A stretch of 13,946 nucleotides of DNA, from the NCBI GenBank assembly GCA_043719385.1, contig JAYSTY010000424.1, positions 1 to 13,946 on the forward strand, written 5' to 3'. Below are positions 6,605-13,946 of the stretch, piece by piece. Source of the stretch: JAFDVL01 sp043719385. GTDB lineage: Bacteria > Acidobacteriota > Blastocatellia > RBC074. Below the pieces are notes generated by a model. The model searched no databases, was not told where the DNA came from, and worked only from the letters and a program-made list of their open reading frames with translations. How positions within the stretch are numbered: the stretch's first letter is position 1; every line of letters begins with the position of its first letter. The position numbers and the translations under genes were made by a program.

Positions 6605-8280
6605 TTTCGACCCACACCCGTTCCCTGTTGCAGCACATTCAGCGCATCCAGCTTCACGGTGGGAAAGCTTTCGCGGCCTCCGTTCGGCCATTCCACCACG
6701 ACACTTTCAATGACCATTGCTGTGCCCAGGCCAAAGTGGACGCGCGGGTCATTGGCGCTCAAATAGCTGCCATCCGTGTGCACGTGGCGTTGCAGCGGGG
6801 GCTGGCTTTTGGCTTGCACGATCACTTTCGCGCCAAGCGCCCGGCGATTGTCCTGCTGGCCAATTAGTTGGCATTGCAGCCAATGATTGCGTGGCGCATT
6901 TTCATTGAGCAACAAGCGGGCGAGGCCATTATTGTTACTGACGACAAGATCAATGTCGCCGTCATTATCTATGTCACCGCAGGCGACCCCGCGACTGACT
7001 TCGGTGAGTTGTAAGGCGGGAATCGTTGCTGCGTTGATTTCCTGAAAACGCTTCCCGGCTGCATTGTGAAAAAGCTGGTTGCGTTGCGCATACGGAAAGG
7101 GATGACCACGCAAAGAGGGCAACCGCGTGACCGCGCCATTGGCGGCAAATAAATCCAACCAACCATCGTTGTCATAATCGAACCACGACACGCCAAAGCC
7201 CGTAAACATTGCGCTGGGCTGCGCCAGATTAAAGGCTATCGTCACATCGGTAAACAAGCCTTTGCCATCGTTGCGATAGAGTGTGCTGCCTTCTTTGGTG
7301 AGATTGGTGACGAGCAAATCCTCATCGCCATCGTTATCAAAATCATCGGCAGCCACGCCCATGCCTGCACGCGGCACGCCGTCCATCGAATAGGCTGCGC
7401 CCGCGAGCAAGCCTTCTTCTTCAAATTTGCCGTTACCTTGATTGATCCAGAGCAAATTGGCTGATCCGTCGTTCGCTACATAAATATCCAGCCAGCCATC
7501 GCGGTTAAAATCGGCACAGGTCACGCCCAAGCCTGCGCCGTAGCTGGTGCTAACGCTCGAACTAGCATCTGAAAATTTGCCGTTGCCTTCGTTGTGGAAC
7601 AAGCGATTCGGCACGCCGCGATATTGTTGCGGGCCGCAATAATCGCGCTCGCCAGATGAAGCCTGGCAAGGCTTATTGCCCGCGACGGTGAAATCAACGT
7701 AATTGCAGACGAACAAATCCAGCTTGCCATCGCGGTCATAATCCACAAACGCCGTGCTCGTACTCCAACGCGGATCTTCAACGCCAGCTTGTTTCGTCAC
7801 ATCAGTGAAGGTGCCGTTACCGTTGTTATGAAAGAGCACATTCGGGCCAAAATTGGTGAGGTACAAATCGATGAAACCGTCGTTGTCATAATCGCCCGTC
7901 GCCACGCCCATGCCATAGCCGACAAAGTCCAGCCCGGATTTTTCGGTGACATCGCTGAAGCGCAATTTGCCCGCCGGCATCAGTTCATTGCGAAAGAGAC
8001 GATTCCCCGGCTTTTGCGTAGCAGGCAACGGAAACAAGGGCTTTTGCTGATCAAGTGCCAGTCCCTGCACAAAATAAATATCCAGATCGCCGTCATTGTC
8101 ATAATCGAATAATGCGACGCCCGCGCCCATAATTTCGGGTAAATAATAATTTCCGGTCGCGCCATTGAAATGCTGAAAGATCAGCCCGGTCGTCGCGGCA
8201 GCTTCACGAAAGATCGGAGGCTGGGCAGGGATTGAGAGACAGAGTGAGAAAAATAAAACGACAGCGGGGCGCAGGCTCAT
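6601..8280 (-). CDS. Secreted CRTAC1-like protein: FG-GAP/VCBS propeller with ASPIC/UnbV domain (copy A)
   Basis: A 559-residue exported protein. The N-terminus (MSLRPAVVLFFSLCLSIPAQ) is a typical signal peptide. Seven calcium-loop motifs of the FG-GAP/VCBS type follow, from DYDNDGDLD (about 59-67) to DIDNDGDID. Most are followed by an LF/LY-H-N...G-G-FTDVT strand, which predicts a seven-bladed beta-propeller. The ASPIC/UnbV domain (PF07593) fills residues about 465-550, with DGSYLSANDPRVHFGLG and VEWPNGG. Two cysteines in NKPC...RDYCGP in the third blade may form a disulfide, as in relatives. The domains imply a periplasmic or extracellular calcium-binding scaffold or adhesion role. No catalytic activity is established. 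Its ATG overlaps the stop of the TPR gene (ATGA at 8277-8280), so translation is coupled. It is the second gene of a minus-strand operon. Confidence 0.92.
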   Translation of the reverse strand: MSLRPAVVLFFSLCLSIPAQPPIFREAAATTGLIFQHFNGATGNYYLPEIMGAGVALFDYDNDGDLDIYFVQGLALDQQKPLFPLPATQKPGNRLFRNELMPAGKLRFSDVTEKSGLDFVGYGMGVATGDYDNDGFIDLYLTNFGPNVLFHNNGNGTFTDVTKQAGVEDPRWSTSTAFVDYDRDGKLDLFVCNYVDFTVAGNKPCQASSGERDYCGPQQYRGVPNRLFHNEGNGKFSDASSSVSTSYGAGLGVTCADFNRDGWLDIYVANDGSANLLWINQGNGKFEEEGLLAGAAYSMDGVPRAGMGVAADDFDNDGDEDLLVTNLTKEGSTLYRNDGKGLFTDVTIAFNLAQPSAMFTGFGVSWFDYDNDGWLDLFAANGAVTRLPSLRGHPFPYAQRNQLFHNAAGKRFQEINAATIPALQLTEVSRGVACGDIDNDGDIDLVVSNNNGLARLLLNENAPRNHWLQCQLIGQQDNRRALGAKVIVQAKSQPPLQRHVHTDGSYLSANDPRVHFGLGTAMVIESVVVEWPNGGRESFPTVKLDALNVLQQGTGVGRK

Positions 8281-9674
8281 TGCTTTCCTTCCAGAATTTT
8301 CAGATCGCGGTCAATGCTGATCAGTAATTCTTTTTGGTCAAAGGCCATTGCCCGCGCCCGCGCCCGGCGTAAAATCGTCAGGGCTTTCTCCGGCTTCCCG
8401 GCGCGCGCATAAGTCGCCGCCAGCGCGTACATAAATCTTGGGGTTTCGCTGTCTTCGGGACTGAGCGTTTGCTCGAAATGTTGAATCGCTGCGTCAAGCT
8501 GATTTTGATAGACAAGAATGCGCCCCCATTCAAAATGCGCGGGACGGAAATTCGGATTCGCCTCCAGGGCCGCGCGAAAATGTTGCGCGGCCTCTTCCAA
8601 TTTGGTTTCCTGCAATGACAGCACGCCCAAATTGAAATGCGCTTCGGCGTGCTGCGGATTGCTGGCCAGCGTGCGCGTGAAAGCGGTTTTGGCTTCGGTC
8701 ACTTTTTGCGCGGCGAATAACACAACGCCAAAGTTGTAATGCGCTTCGGCCAAATTCGGATTGCTGAGCAGTACGCGCTGATAATGCTTTGCGGCCTGCT
8801 CGGTTTGCACCAGTCGGCCATAAAGCTGAATCAAGTTGAGGTGCGCCTGCACCATCATTGGATCAACCTCCAACGCCTTTTCATGCTCCGACACCGAGCC
8901 TTTCAGGTCGCCTTCTGCCTCCAACGCAAGACCACGATTCAGATGGTCTTGCGCGCTTAATTTCAAGGCCGCGATTTCGTCCAGCCACGCGTCATCCGAG
9001 GCCGGGCGAATCAGTTTGTATTGCTGATAAAGCGCGAGCTGCTCTTTGGCTTTGCCGATCCGCCCGGCCTCGCGCAAGACCATCGCCAGCGCATAATGCG
9101 CCGCGCCAAAGTGTGGCGATAACTCAAGCGCGCGCTCGAATGAATTGATTGCCGCAGTGAAATCTTGCCGCGCCGCCTGCGCCCGTCCCAGCCCATACCA
9201 CGCCCCTTGCGACGCAGGATTCTTTTTCGTCGCGGCGCGGTACATGACCTCGGCTTCGTCCGGTTTGTTTTGTGCAAAAAGCAAATCGGCCCCTGTGATT
9301 TGCGCGGGCAAGTAATCAGGCACTTGTCGCAACAGCATCAATGCCTGCGCCGTATTGCCAAGTGCTGCTTGTGCCAGCCCGGCGAAATACGTCCAGCGCA
9401 ATTCCTTCGGAGCCAGCGCGCGGGCACGGGCAAAACAATCTGCCGCCGCTTGATATTCCTTATATGCCTGCAACACCATCCCCAACTTGCCCTGCGCTGT
9501 CGCATGATCAGGACGCGCTTTGGCTTCCTCGTTGGCCGCCGTAATTTGCGCGCGCACGGTTGGTGGATAGTAGTCAAGTTGGAGCGTTGGCATTTGTGCC
9601 TGCGCGCTGGTAGTGAGTTTTCCCTGCCACCCCCACGCAATGCAAATCAGCGCCCAGCAGAAGAGTTGCCTCAT
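8277..9674 (-). CDS. Exported TPR-repeat protein (copy A), partner of CRTAC1 copy A
   Basis: A 465-residue protein with a signal peptide (a hydrophobic stretch at about 5-17, likely cleavage after TTSAQA at 26). The rest is almost entirely tetratricopeptide repeats of 34 residues with the usual G/A-x-x-x-A...F-x-x-A-L...P pattern, for example AWYGLGRAQAARQDFTAAIN and EAHYNFGVVLFAAQKVTEAK. There are roughly nine to ten repeats with a less regular stretch at about 205-250. TPR arrays bind other proteins, so this is likely a periplasmic scaffold. The coupled CRTAC1 protein is the obvious candidate partner (inference). The start has a good ribosome-binding site, AAGGA 5-6 bases before the ATG at 9674. 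It is the first gene of the minus-strand operon. Confidence 0.92.
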   Translation of the reverse strand: MRQLFCWALICIAWGWQGKLTTSAQAQMPTLQLDYYPPTVRAQITAANEEAKARPDHATAQGKLGMVLQAYKEYQAAADCFARARALAPKELRWTYFAGLAQAALGNTAQALMLLRQVPDYLPAQITGADLLFAQNKPDEAEVMYRAATKKNPASQGAWYGLGRAQAARQDFTAAINSFERALELSPHFGAAHYALAMVLREAGRIGKAKEQLALYQQYKLIRPASDDAWLDEIAALKLSAQDHLNRGLALEAEGDLKGSVSEHEKALEVDPMMVQAHLNLIQLYGRLVQTEQAAKHYQRVLLSNPNLAEAHYNFGVVLFAAQKVTEAKTAFTRTLASNPQHAEAHFNLGVLSLQETKLEEAAQHFRAALEANPNFRPAHFEWGRILVYQNQLDAAIQHFEQTLSPEDSETPRFMYALAATYARAGKPEKALTILRRARARAMAFDQKELLISIDRDLKILEGKQ

Positions 9675-9746
9675 GATGATCCTTCAACTATAGTCGAGTT
9701 TAGAAACGATCCCAATTTTCAATCTCGAAGACGGAGATTACAAGTC
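9675..9746. promoter_or_regulatory. 72-bp head-to-head intergenic region between the two TPR genes
   Basis: Both TPR genes start from this short stretch, so their promoters must overlap or extend into the coding regions. The minus-strand gene has AAGGA and the plus-strand gene GGAG (9733-9736). A TATAGT at about 9688 is a possible -10 element, but no -35 at proper distance was found on either strand. Co-regulation of the two pairs is suggested by the layout alone. Confidence 0.35.
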
Positions 9747-11339
9747 ATGCGATGGACTTTGACCTTTGCCTTGCTTTTATTTCTGGCGCTGCCACTACCG
9801 GCACAACCCAAATCTGCGCCCCGCGCACAATCCTTGCCAGCCTTACGGGCAGCGGTGCAACGTGCGCCGAAAGACCCGCCAAGTCATCATGCGTTAGGCT
9901 TGGCGCTCGCCCGTGCGGGACAATTGGATGAAGCCATCGCCGCATTGCGGCAAGCCGTGATCCTCAATAATGATTTCACCACAGCGTGGCTTCATCTCGG
10001 CTTAGCGTTACAACAAAAAGGTGATTTGGCGGGGGCGATCAGGGCGCTGCAAAAAGCGGCGAGCTTACAGCCCAATGACCTGGGCATTTACCTCTCGCTC
10101 GCCAATTTATTTCAGCAGGCGCAAGACGCCCCGCGCGCGGTCGAAGCCCTGCAACGTGCCATCAACCTGCAACCGAAAAATGCCGAGCTTTACACGAATC
10201 TAGGCATGCTGCTGGACGCGATAGGTGATTCCGCCAATGCCGCAGGCGCTTTTGAAAAGGCGATTGAGCTGCAACCCACACAGCCTGCGGCTTATTATTA
10301 CTTAGGAGCAACACGCCTGCGCTTAGGCGAATTTGAGGCGGCCATCAAGGCCTTGCGGCAAGCCACCAAACTCGCCCCACGTTCGGCGGAAGCACAAACC
10401 ACCCTCGGCGTCGCATTGCGTGAAGCCGGACAATGGCAGGAATCGCTGACCGTCTTGCGACAAGCCGTTTTGGTCAACCCCAAACTGGTCGAAGCGCATA
10501 ACAATTACGGCCTGACGCTCCTGCAACTTAAGCAAACAGAACCCGCCATCGCCGAGTTTGCTTTGGTCAAAAAATTAGCGCCGAAAAATCCGAATGGCTA
10601 TTTGAATACGGGACTGGCCCTGATGCAAAAAGGCGATGTCGAAGCGGCGATCACTTCTTATCGAATACTGATCGGCCTCGTGCCTGACTATCCGCCAGCG
10701 CATTACAACTTAGCGTTGGCGCTGCGGCGCAAGGATGATTTCGCTGGCGCTATTCAGGCTTTGCAACAATGTCTCGCACTGCAACCAGATTTTGGCGACG
10801 CGCATTTCACACGCGGCGACATTTATTTGCAGCAAGGCAAAACCGATGAAGCGTTGGCGTCACTCACTGAAGCCGCCCGCCTGAACGCGAACGATGGCGA
10901 GGTGCAATATCGCTTAGGCGTCGCGTGGCAACGCAAGAATGAAACAGACAAGGCAATTCAGGCGCTCACATTGGCACGGAACCTGGCGCTCGACAGCCCC
11001 GAAGTGCGCCTGGCTTTGAGTCAATCCTTGCGACAAAAGGGCGAGGCCGAAGCCGCCCGCACCGAAGCGCAGGAAGCCACCCGCCTGACGAAAAAGAAAC
11101 GTGATCTGGAAGCCGCCGCCACCGCCGTCGAAACCGGCAAGCAACAATTGCGCGCCGGAAAGCTTAACGAGGCGATGGAACGATTTGAGGCGGCCAGCCA
11201 AATTGATCCCACGTTTGCCGAGGCCTATCATCAGATGAGTCTGGTTTGGCACAAGCGAGGCAATGCGCTCAAAGCCAAAGCAGCGCAGGCCAAAGCCCTT
11301 GAATTATCGAAACAGGGAGGCCGCGCTCCTATCCATTGA
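9747..11339 (+). CDS. Exported TPR-repeat protein (copy B), upstream of CRTAC1 copy B
   Basis: A 530-residue protein with a clear signal peptide (MRWTLTFALLLFLALPLPAQ). It then has some twelve or more TPR units, very regular from about residue 45, for example AWLHLGLALQQKGDLAGAIR and ELYTNLGMLLDAIGDSANAA. A Lys/Glu-rich linker (LTKKKRDLEAAATAVE) comes at about 445-465, then one more TPR-like pair before the end. The frame is open much further upstream (to 9165), but that part is antisense to TPR copy A. ATG 9747 is chosen because it has GGAG ten bases before it and starts the signal peptide. It is a likely periplasmic scaffold. It has the same partner type and gene order as copy A but a longer repeat array. 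It lies 120-150 bp before the CRTAC1 copy B start. Confidence 0.92.
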   Translation: MRWTLTFALLLFLALPLPAQPKSAPRAQSLPALRAAVQRAPKDPPSHHALGLALARAGQLDEAIAALRQAVILNNDFTTAWLHLGLALQQKGDLAGAIRALQKAASLQPNDLGIYLSLANLFQQAQDAPRAVEALQRAINLQPKNAELYTNLGMLLDAIGDSANAAGAFEKAIELQPTQPAAYYYLGATRLRLGEFEAAIKALRQATKLAPRSAEAQTTLGVALREAGQWQESLTVLRQAVLVNPKLVEAHNNYGLTLLQLKQTEPAIAEFALVKKLAPKNPNGYLNTGLALMQKGDVEAAITSYRILIGLVPDYPPAHYNLALALRRKDDFAGAIQALQQCLALQPDFGDAHFTRGDIYLQQGKTDEALASLTEAARLNANDGEVQYRLGVAWQRKNETDKAIQALTLARNLALDSPEVRLALSQSLRQKGEAEAARTEAQEATRLTKKKRDLEAAATAVETGKQQLRAGKLNEAMERFEAASQIDPTFAEAYHQMSLVWHKRGNALKAKAAQAKALELSKQGGRAPIH

Positions 11340-11371
11340 TTTTGAGAAACAGGTTTCGGCAAGGCCTCATT

Positions 11372-11458
11372 AACCACTTACCCTTCACCATTCTTTTGTC
11401 TTGGGAAAATTCCGCTCGAACCCCTTCGATACAGGGCAATGGTGAATGGTAAGTGGTC
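11372..11458. repeat. Inverted repeat, 21-base arms, between TPR and CRTAC1 copy B
   Basis: The arm 11372-11392 (AACCACTTACCCTTCACCAT...) and the arm 11438-11458 (AATGGTGAATGGTAAGTGGTC) are complementary at 19 of 21 positions around a 45-base spacer. There is no T run, so it is not a typical terminator. It may be a dispersed palindromic element or an RNA structure influencing the downstream gene. The right arm contains the furthest-upstream ATG (11439) of the CRTAC1 frame, which makes that start doubtful. Confidence 0.7.
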
Positions 11459-11486
11459 AATGCTCTTCGTAACTGAATTTGTGTTT

Positions 11487-13172
11487 ATGATTCTGCACCG
11501 TATCACGACTGCTGGTTTGCCTGGCTTCCTCGCCATTGTGCTGGCCTTTGCGCCAGACCAATCGGCCCCGGCCTTGCAATTCGTCAACGTCGCACGCCAG
11601 GCTGGCATCACAGCCAAAACCATTTACGGCGGCGCGAAGAACAACAAATTCCAACTCGAAAATGTCGGCAGCGGCAGCGCGTTTTTCGACTTCGATCAGG
11701 ACGGCTGGCTCGACATTTTCCAGGTCAACGGCACACGACTGGAAGGCTTCACAACCGACCCGCCGACCAATCATCTATACCGCAATAATCACGACGGCAC
11801 GTTTACGGATGTCACCGACAAAGCGGGGTTGCGCCGCACAGGTTGGGGGCAGGCGGTTTGCGTCGGCGATTATGATAACGACGGCTGGGATGATTTATTC
11901 GTCACCTATTACGGCGAGGCCGTGCTGTATCGGAACCTTGGCAACGGCACGTTTACCGATCTGACCAGGAAAGCCGGACTCAGCAGCAAAGATCGTTGGA
12001 ACAGCGGGGCGGCATTTTTTGATTACGACAAAGATGGAAACCTTGATCTGTTCGTTGCCAATTACATCAACTTCGATTTGAAAAAAGCCAAGCCGTTGCT
12101 GTGTCCATATCGCGGGGTGATGGCTTCGTGCGGACATTTGGGAATGCCTGGCGGCGTGAATCTGCTCTATCACAACAACGGCGACGGCACGTTTACCGAT
12201 GTTTCCGAAAAAGCCGGCATCACCAAAACAAGCGGGACGTATGGACTCGGCGTGCTGGTCGCGGATTTCAATAATGACAGTTGGCCGGATGTGTATGTCG
12301 CCGATGATATGGCGGCCTCGGCCCTGTATCGCAACAACCAAAACGGAACGTTTACAGACATCGCTAGCGAAGCCGGTTGTGCCTTCAGCGCCGATGGCAA
12401 AGCGCAGGCCGGAATGGGCGTTACCGCAGGCGATTATGACGGCGATGGCTGGCTGGATATTTTTAAGACGAACTTTTCGGATGACACTTCGACGCTCTAT
12501 CACAATCTGGGCAAGGACACTTTTGAAGATGTCACCCACAGCGCCGGGATGGGCACCGTGACGCGTTGGTTAGGGTGGGGCTGTGGCTTTTTCGATCCTG
12601 ACAATGATGGTTGGCTCGATCTGTTTCTGGTGAATGGTCACGTCTACCCCGAAGTGGATGCCTTGCAGGGGCTTGCCACCTATCGCCAACGCAAAATCTT
12701 TTACCGCAATCAACGCAACGGTCATTTTGAAGACATCAGCGAACGGCTCGGTAGCGCAGTCCTCGAACCCAATGCCAGTCGCGGTTGCGCTTTCGGTGAT
12801 TTCGATAACGATGGAGATACTGACATCGTTATCAACGCGATCAACTCTTACCCGGAATTACTGCGGTGTGATTCGACAAGCAAAAATAACTGGCTCACGG
12901 TGAAATTGATCGGGACAAAATCGAATCGCAGCGGCATCGGCGCTCGCCTCAAATGCGAAGTCGAAGGCCATCACCCGCAAATCGAAGAAGTGCGCAGCGG
13001 CGGCAGCTATTATTCGCAAAATGACCTGCGCATGCATTTTGGTTTGGGGAAAGCACAAACGGTGAAGAGGCTGGAAATTCAATGGCCAAGTGGAGCGGTG
13101 GAAACGTTTAAGAATTTATCAGTCAATCAAATCCTTACCATCAAAGAAGGCGCAGGCATCATGAAGAAATAA
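11487..13172 (+). CDS. Secreted CRTAC1-like protein: FG-GAP/VCBS propeller with ASPIC/UnbV domain (copy B)
   Basis: 561 residues from the chosen start. Its frame also has ATGs at 11439 and 11460. The first lies inside an inverted-repeat arm, and neither has a convincing ribosome-binding site. ATG 11487 gives the neatest signal peptide (basic MILHR, then GLPGFLAIVLAFA), but the choice is uncertain. Seven calcium-loop motifs follow, including DFDQDGWLD, DYDNDGWDD, DYDKDGNLD, a degenerate DFNNDSWPD, DYDGDGWLD, DPDNDGWLD and DFDNDGDTD. Most have a GTFTD strand after them. The ASPIC/UnbV domain occupies the last 95 residues or so (GGSYYSQNDLRMHFGLG, IQWPSGAVE). The Cys pair in LLCPY...ASCGH matches that of copy A in place. 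It is likely a periplasmic or surface calcium-binding propeller of unknown ligand. It ends just before a strong terminator. Confidence 0.9.
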   Translation: MILHRITTAGLPGFLAIVLAFAPDQSAPALQFVNVARQAGITAKTIYGGAKNNKFQLENVGSGSAFFDFDQDGWLDIFQVNGTRLEGFTTDPPTNHLYRNNHDGTFTDVTDKAGLRRTGWGQAVCVGDYDNDGWDDLFVTYYGEAVLYRNLGNGTFTDLTRKAGLSSKDRWNSGAAFFDYDKDGNLDLFVANYINFDLKKAKPLLCPYRGVMASCGHLGMPGGVNLLYHNNGDGTFTDVSEKAGITKTSGTYGLGVLVADFNNDSWPDVYVADDMAASALYRNNQNGTFTDIASEAGCAFSADGKAQAGMGVTAGDYDGDGWLDIFKTNFSDDTSTLYHNLGKDTFEDVTHSAGMGTVTRWLGWGCGFFDPDNDGWLDLFLVNGHVYPEVDALQGLATYRQRKIFYRNQRNGHFEDISERLGSAVLEPNASRGCAFGDFDNDGDTDIVINAINSYPELLRCDSTSKNNWLTVKLIGTKSNRSGIGARLKCEVEGHHPQIEEVRSGGSYYSQNDLRMHFGLGKAQTVKRLEIQWPSGAVETFKNLSVNQILTIKEGAGIMKK

Positions 13173-13174
13173 AA

Positions 13175-13220
13175 AAGCGAGTGTTGGAGTTCTCGCTCCA
13201 ACACTCGCTTAAATTTTTTT
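13175..13220. terminator. Rho-independent terminator, probably bidirectional
   Basis: A perfect 15-bp stem (AAGCGAGTGTTGGAG 13175-13189 with its complement 13196-13210) encloses a six-base loop TTCTCG. It is followed by AAA and seven T on the plus strand (13214-13220) and preceded by a run of six A, which is a T run for the opposite strand. It starts three bases after the CRTAC1 stop and lies just downstream of the convergent TonB-receptor gene, so it can serve both. Confidence 0.9.
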
Positions 13221-13229
13221 CAGATCAGG

Positions 13230-13946
13230 TTAGAAGCCGAAGCGTAACCCAAATCTGAATTGCCGTTGATCCTGTGCCGCACTGGTAATTTCCGTGAAGC
13301 CATTCAGTCTCGGCTTGCCAGCAGCATCCAGCAGGATTGCTCCTGTTGTAGCATCACGCGACGGCGCTGAGGAGTTGGTACCAGCACCGCCAAAGTGCGG
13401 TGTGTTCGTAAAGTTGAAGGAATCTACACGGAGTTCCATGTTGACTCGTTCAGTGATGTGGAAGCTACGAACCACGGAAATGTCAATGTTGGCATACCCT
13501 GGATTGCGTAAGATATTGCGTCCGGCGGTTCCAAAACGACGACCTGTCGTAGTGTTATAACCGGGCGAAAATTCCACCGGTCGGAAAGCATTGGGATTAA
13601 ACCACGAATCGCCAGGGCCAGTTCCGCGCGGGTAGCTCGTCGCACCGATAATGTCCGGGGTCTGTGGATTGCCGGGAGCGTTTACCGAACCGCCCGCCGC
13701 ACCTACTGTGAAAGGACGACCAGCGACAGCACTATAGATGCTGCTCAATTGCCAACCGCCCAGAAGGGCAGCCGCTGCGCCTTCACTTGCCCAGCTCTTG
13801 CCTTTGCCGAACGGAAGTTCCGCGACAACACCAAGCTGGAAGTTTTGCGGAATATCGTAACCGGCACGAGCACGGTTACGGCTGATCTGTGACTGCGCAT
13901 TCCAACCGACACCAGCCCAACCCGTATCGTCGGTCATGTTAATGGC
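13230..13946 (-). CDS. C-terminal part of an Oar-like TonB-dependent outer-membrane receptor
   Basis: The last 238 codons of a gene that continues beyond the right edge, since the frame is open upstream of Met 13937. The protein shows alternating beta-barrel strands (QNFQLGVVAELPFG, NMELRVDSFNFTNTPHFG) and ends in QFRFGLRFGF with a terminal Phe, the usual outer-membrane C-terminal signal. The pattern GGWQLSSIYSAVAGRPFTV and DSWFNPNAF...GNIxRNPG-like text is characteristic of the large acidobacterial receptors with a carboxypeptidase-regulatory-like N-terminal domain. Those are normally around 1000-1200 residues, so only about a fifth is seen. It would import an unidentified substrate with TonB energy. 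It is convergent with the CRTAC1 copy B gene, with the terminator between them. Confidence 0.88.
   Translation of the reverse strand, partial: AINMTDDTGWAGVGWNAQSQISRNRARAGYDIPQNFQLGVVAELPFGKGKSWASEGAAAALLGGWQLSSIYSAVAGRPFTVGAAGGSVNAPGNPQTPDIIGATSYPRGTGPGDSWFNPNAFRPVEFSPGYNTTTGRRFGTAGRNILRNPGYANIDISVVRSFHITERVNMELRVDSFNFTNTPHFGGAGTNSSAPSRDATTGAILLDAAGKPRLNGFTEITSAAQDQRQFRFGLRFGF

Noticed and set aside
6509..6766. Plus-strand frame after the proS remnant
   Set aside because: Mostly antisense to the CRTAC1 copy A gene. It has no ribosome-binding site and does not continue the ProRS domain.
9165..9746. Long upstream extension of the plus-strand TPR frame
   Set aside because: It is antisense to the well-supported minus-strand TPR gene, lacks domain features, and a signal peptide with a ribosome-binding site begins at 9747.
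11795..12360. Recurring ACGGCACGTTTACCGAT-like DNA motif in CRTAC1 copy B
   Set aside because: It encodes the repeated GTFTD strand of the propeller blades, so protein repetition explains it.
1..13946. CRISPR array, tRNA, rRNA, transposase or phage genes
   Set aside because: No regular spaced repeats, cloverleaf or recombinase/transposase motifs were found by eye on either strand.

Overview
The window looks like chromosomal DNA of a soil-type bacterium, most likely an acidobacterium (Blastocatellia-like). This is inferred from the combination of secreted CRTAC1/ASPIC-UnbV propeller proteins paired with exported TPR proteins, an Oar-like TonB-dependent receptor, and intergenic or intragenic palindromic repeats. 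No rRNA, tRNA, CRISPR array or transposase gene was seen.

Left part (1-4606, all minus strand): a multi-GAF sensor-like protein whose 3' part seems to be thrown out of frame by a one-base loss near position 100 and which runs off the left edge. It is followed by a 307-bp gap with no clear gene, then a copper-type P1B ATPase of the FixI/CcoI class. The ATPase carries an in-frame palindromic repeat element in its nucleotide-binding domain.

Middle (4607-6604): a 232-bp divergent region holds a tandem imperfect repeat. It leads to a membrane-anchored protein with a single c-type haem motif. Abutting the end of that gene is a roughly 290-bp remnant of a prolyl-tRNA synthetase gene, and then a possible 28-codon ORF on the minus strand.

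Right part (6601-13172): two TPR + CRTAC1 gene pairs stand head to head around a 72-bp intergenic region. The minus-strand pair is translationally coupled by an ATGA overlap. The plus-strand pair is separated by 120-150 bp containing a 21-bp inverted repeat. A perfect 15-bp hairpin terminator at 13175-13210 separates the second CRTAC1 gene from a convergent TonB-dependent receptor gene that runs off the right edge.

Together the right part reads as envelope or periplasmic machinery: exported TPR scaffolds, calcium-binding propellers and an outer-membrane transporter. Its substrate cannot be told from the sequence. The most notable points are the repeat insertion inside the ATPase, the proS remnant, the duplicated divergent TPR/CRTAC1 module and the frameshifted GAF gene.
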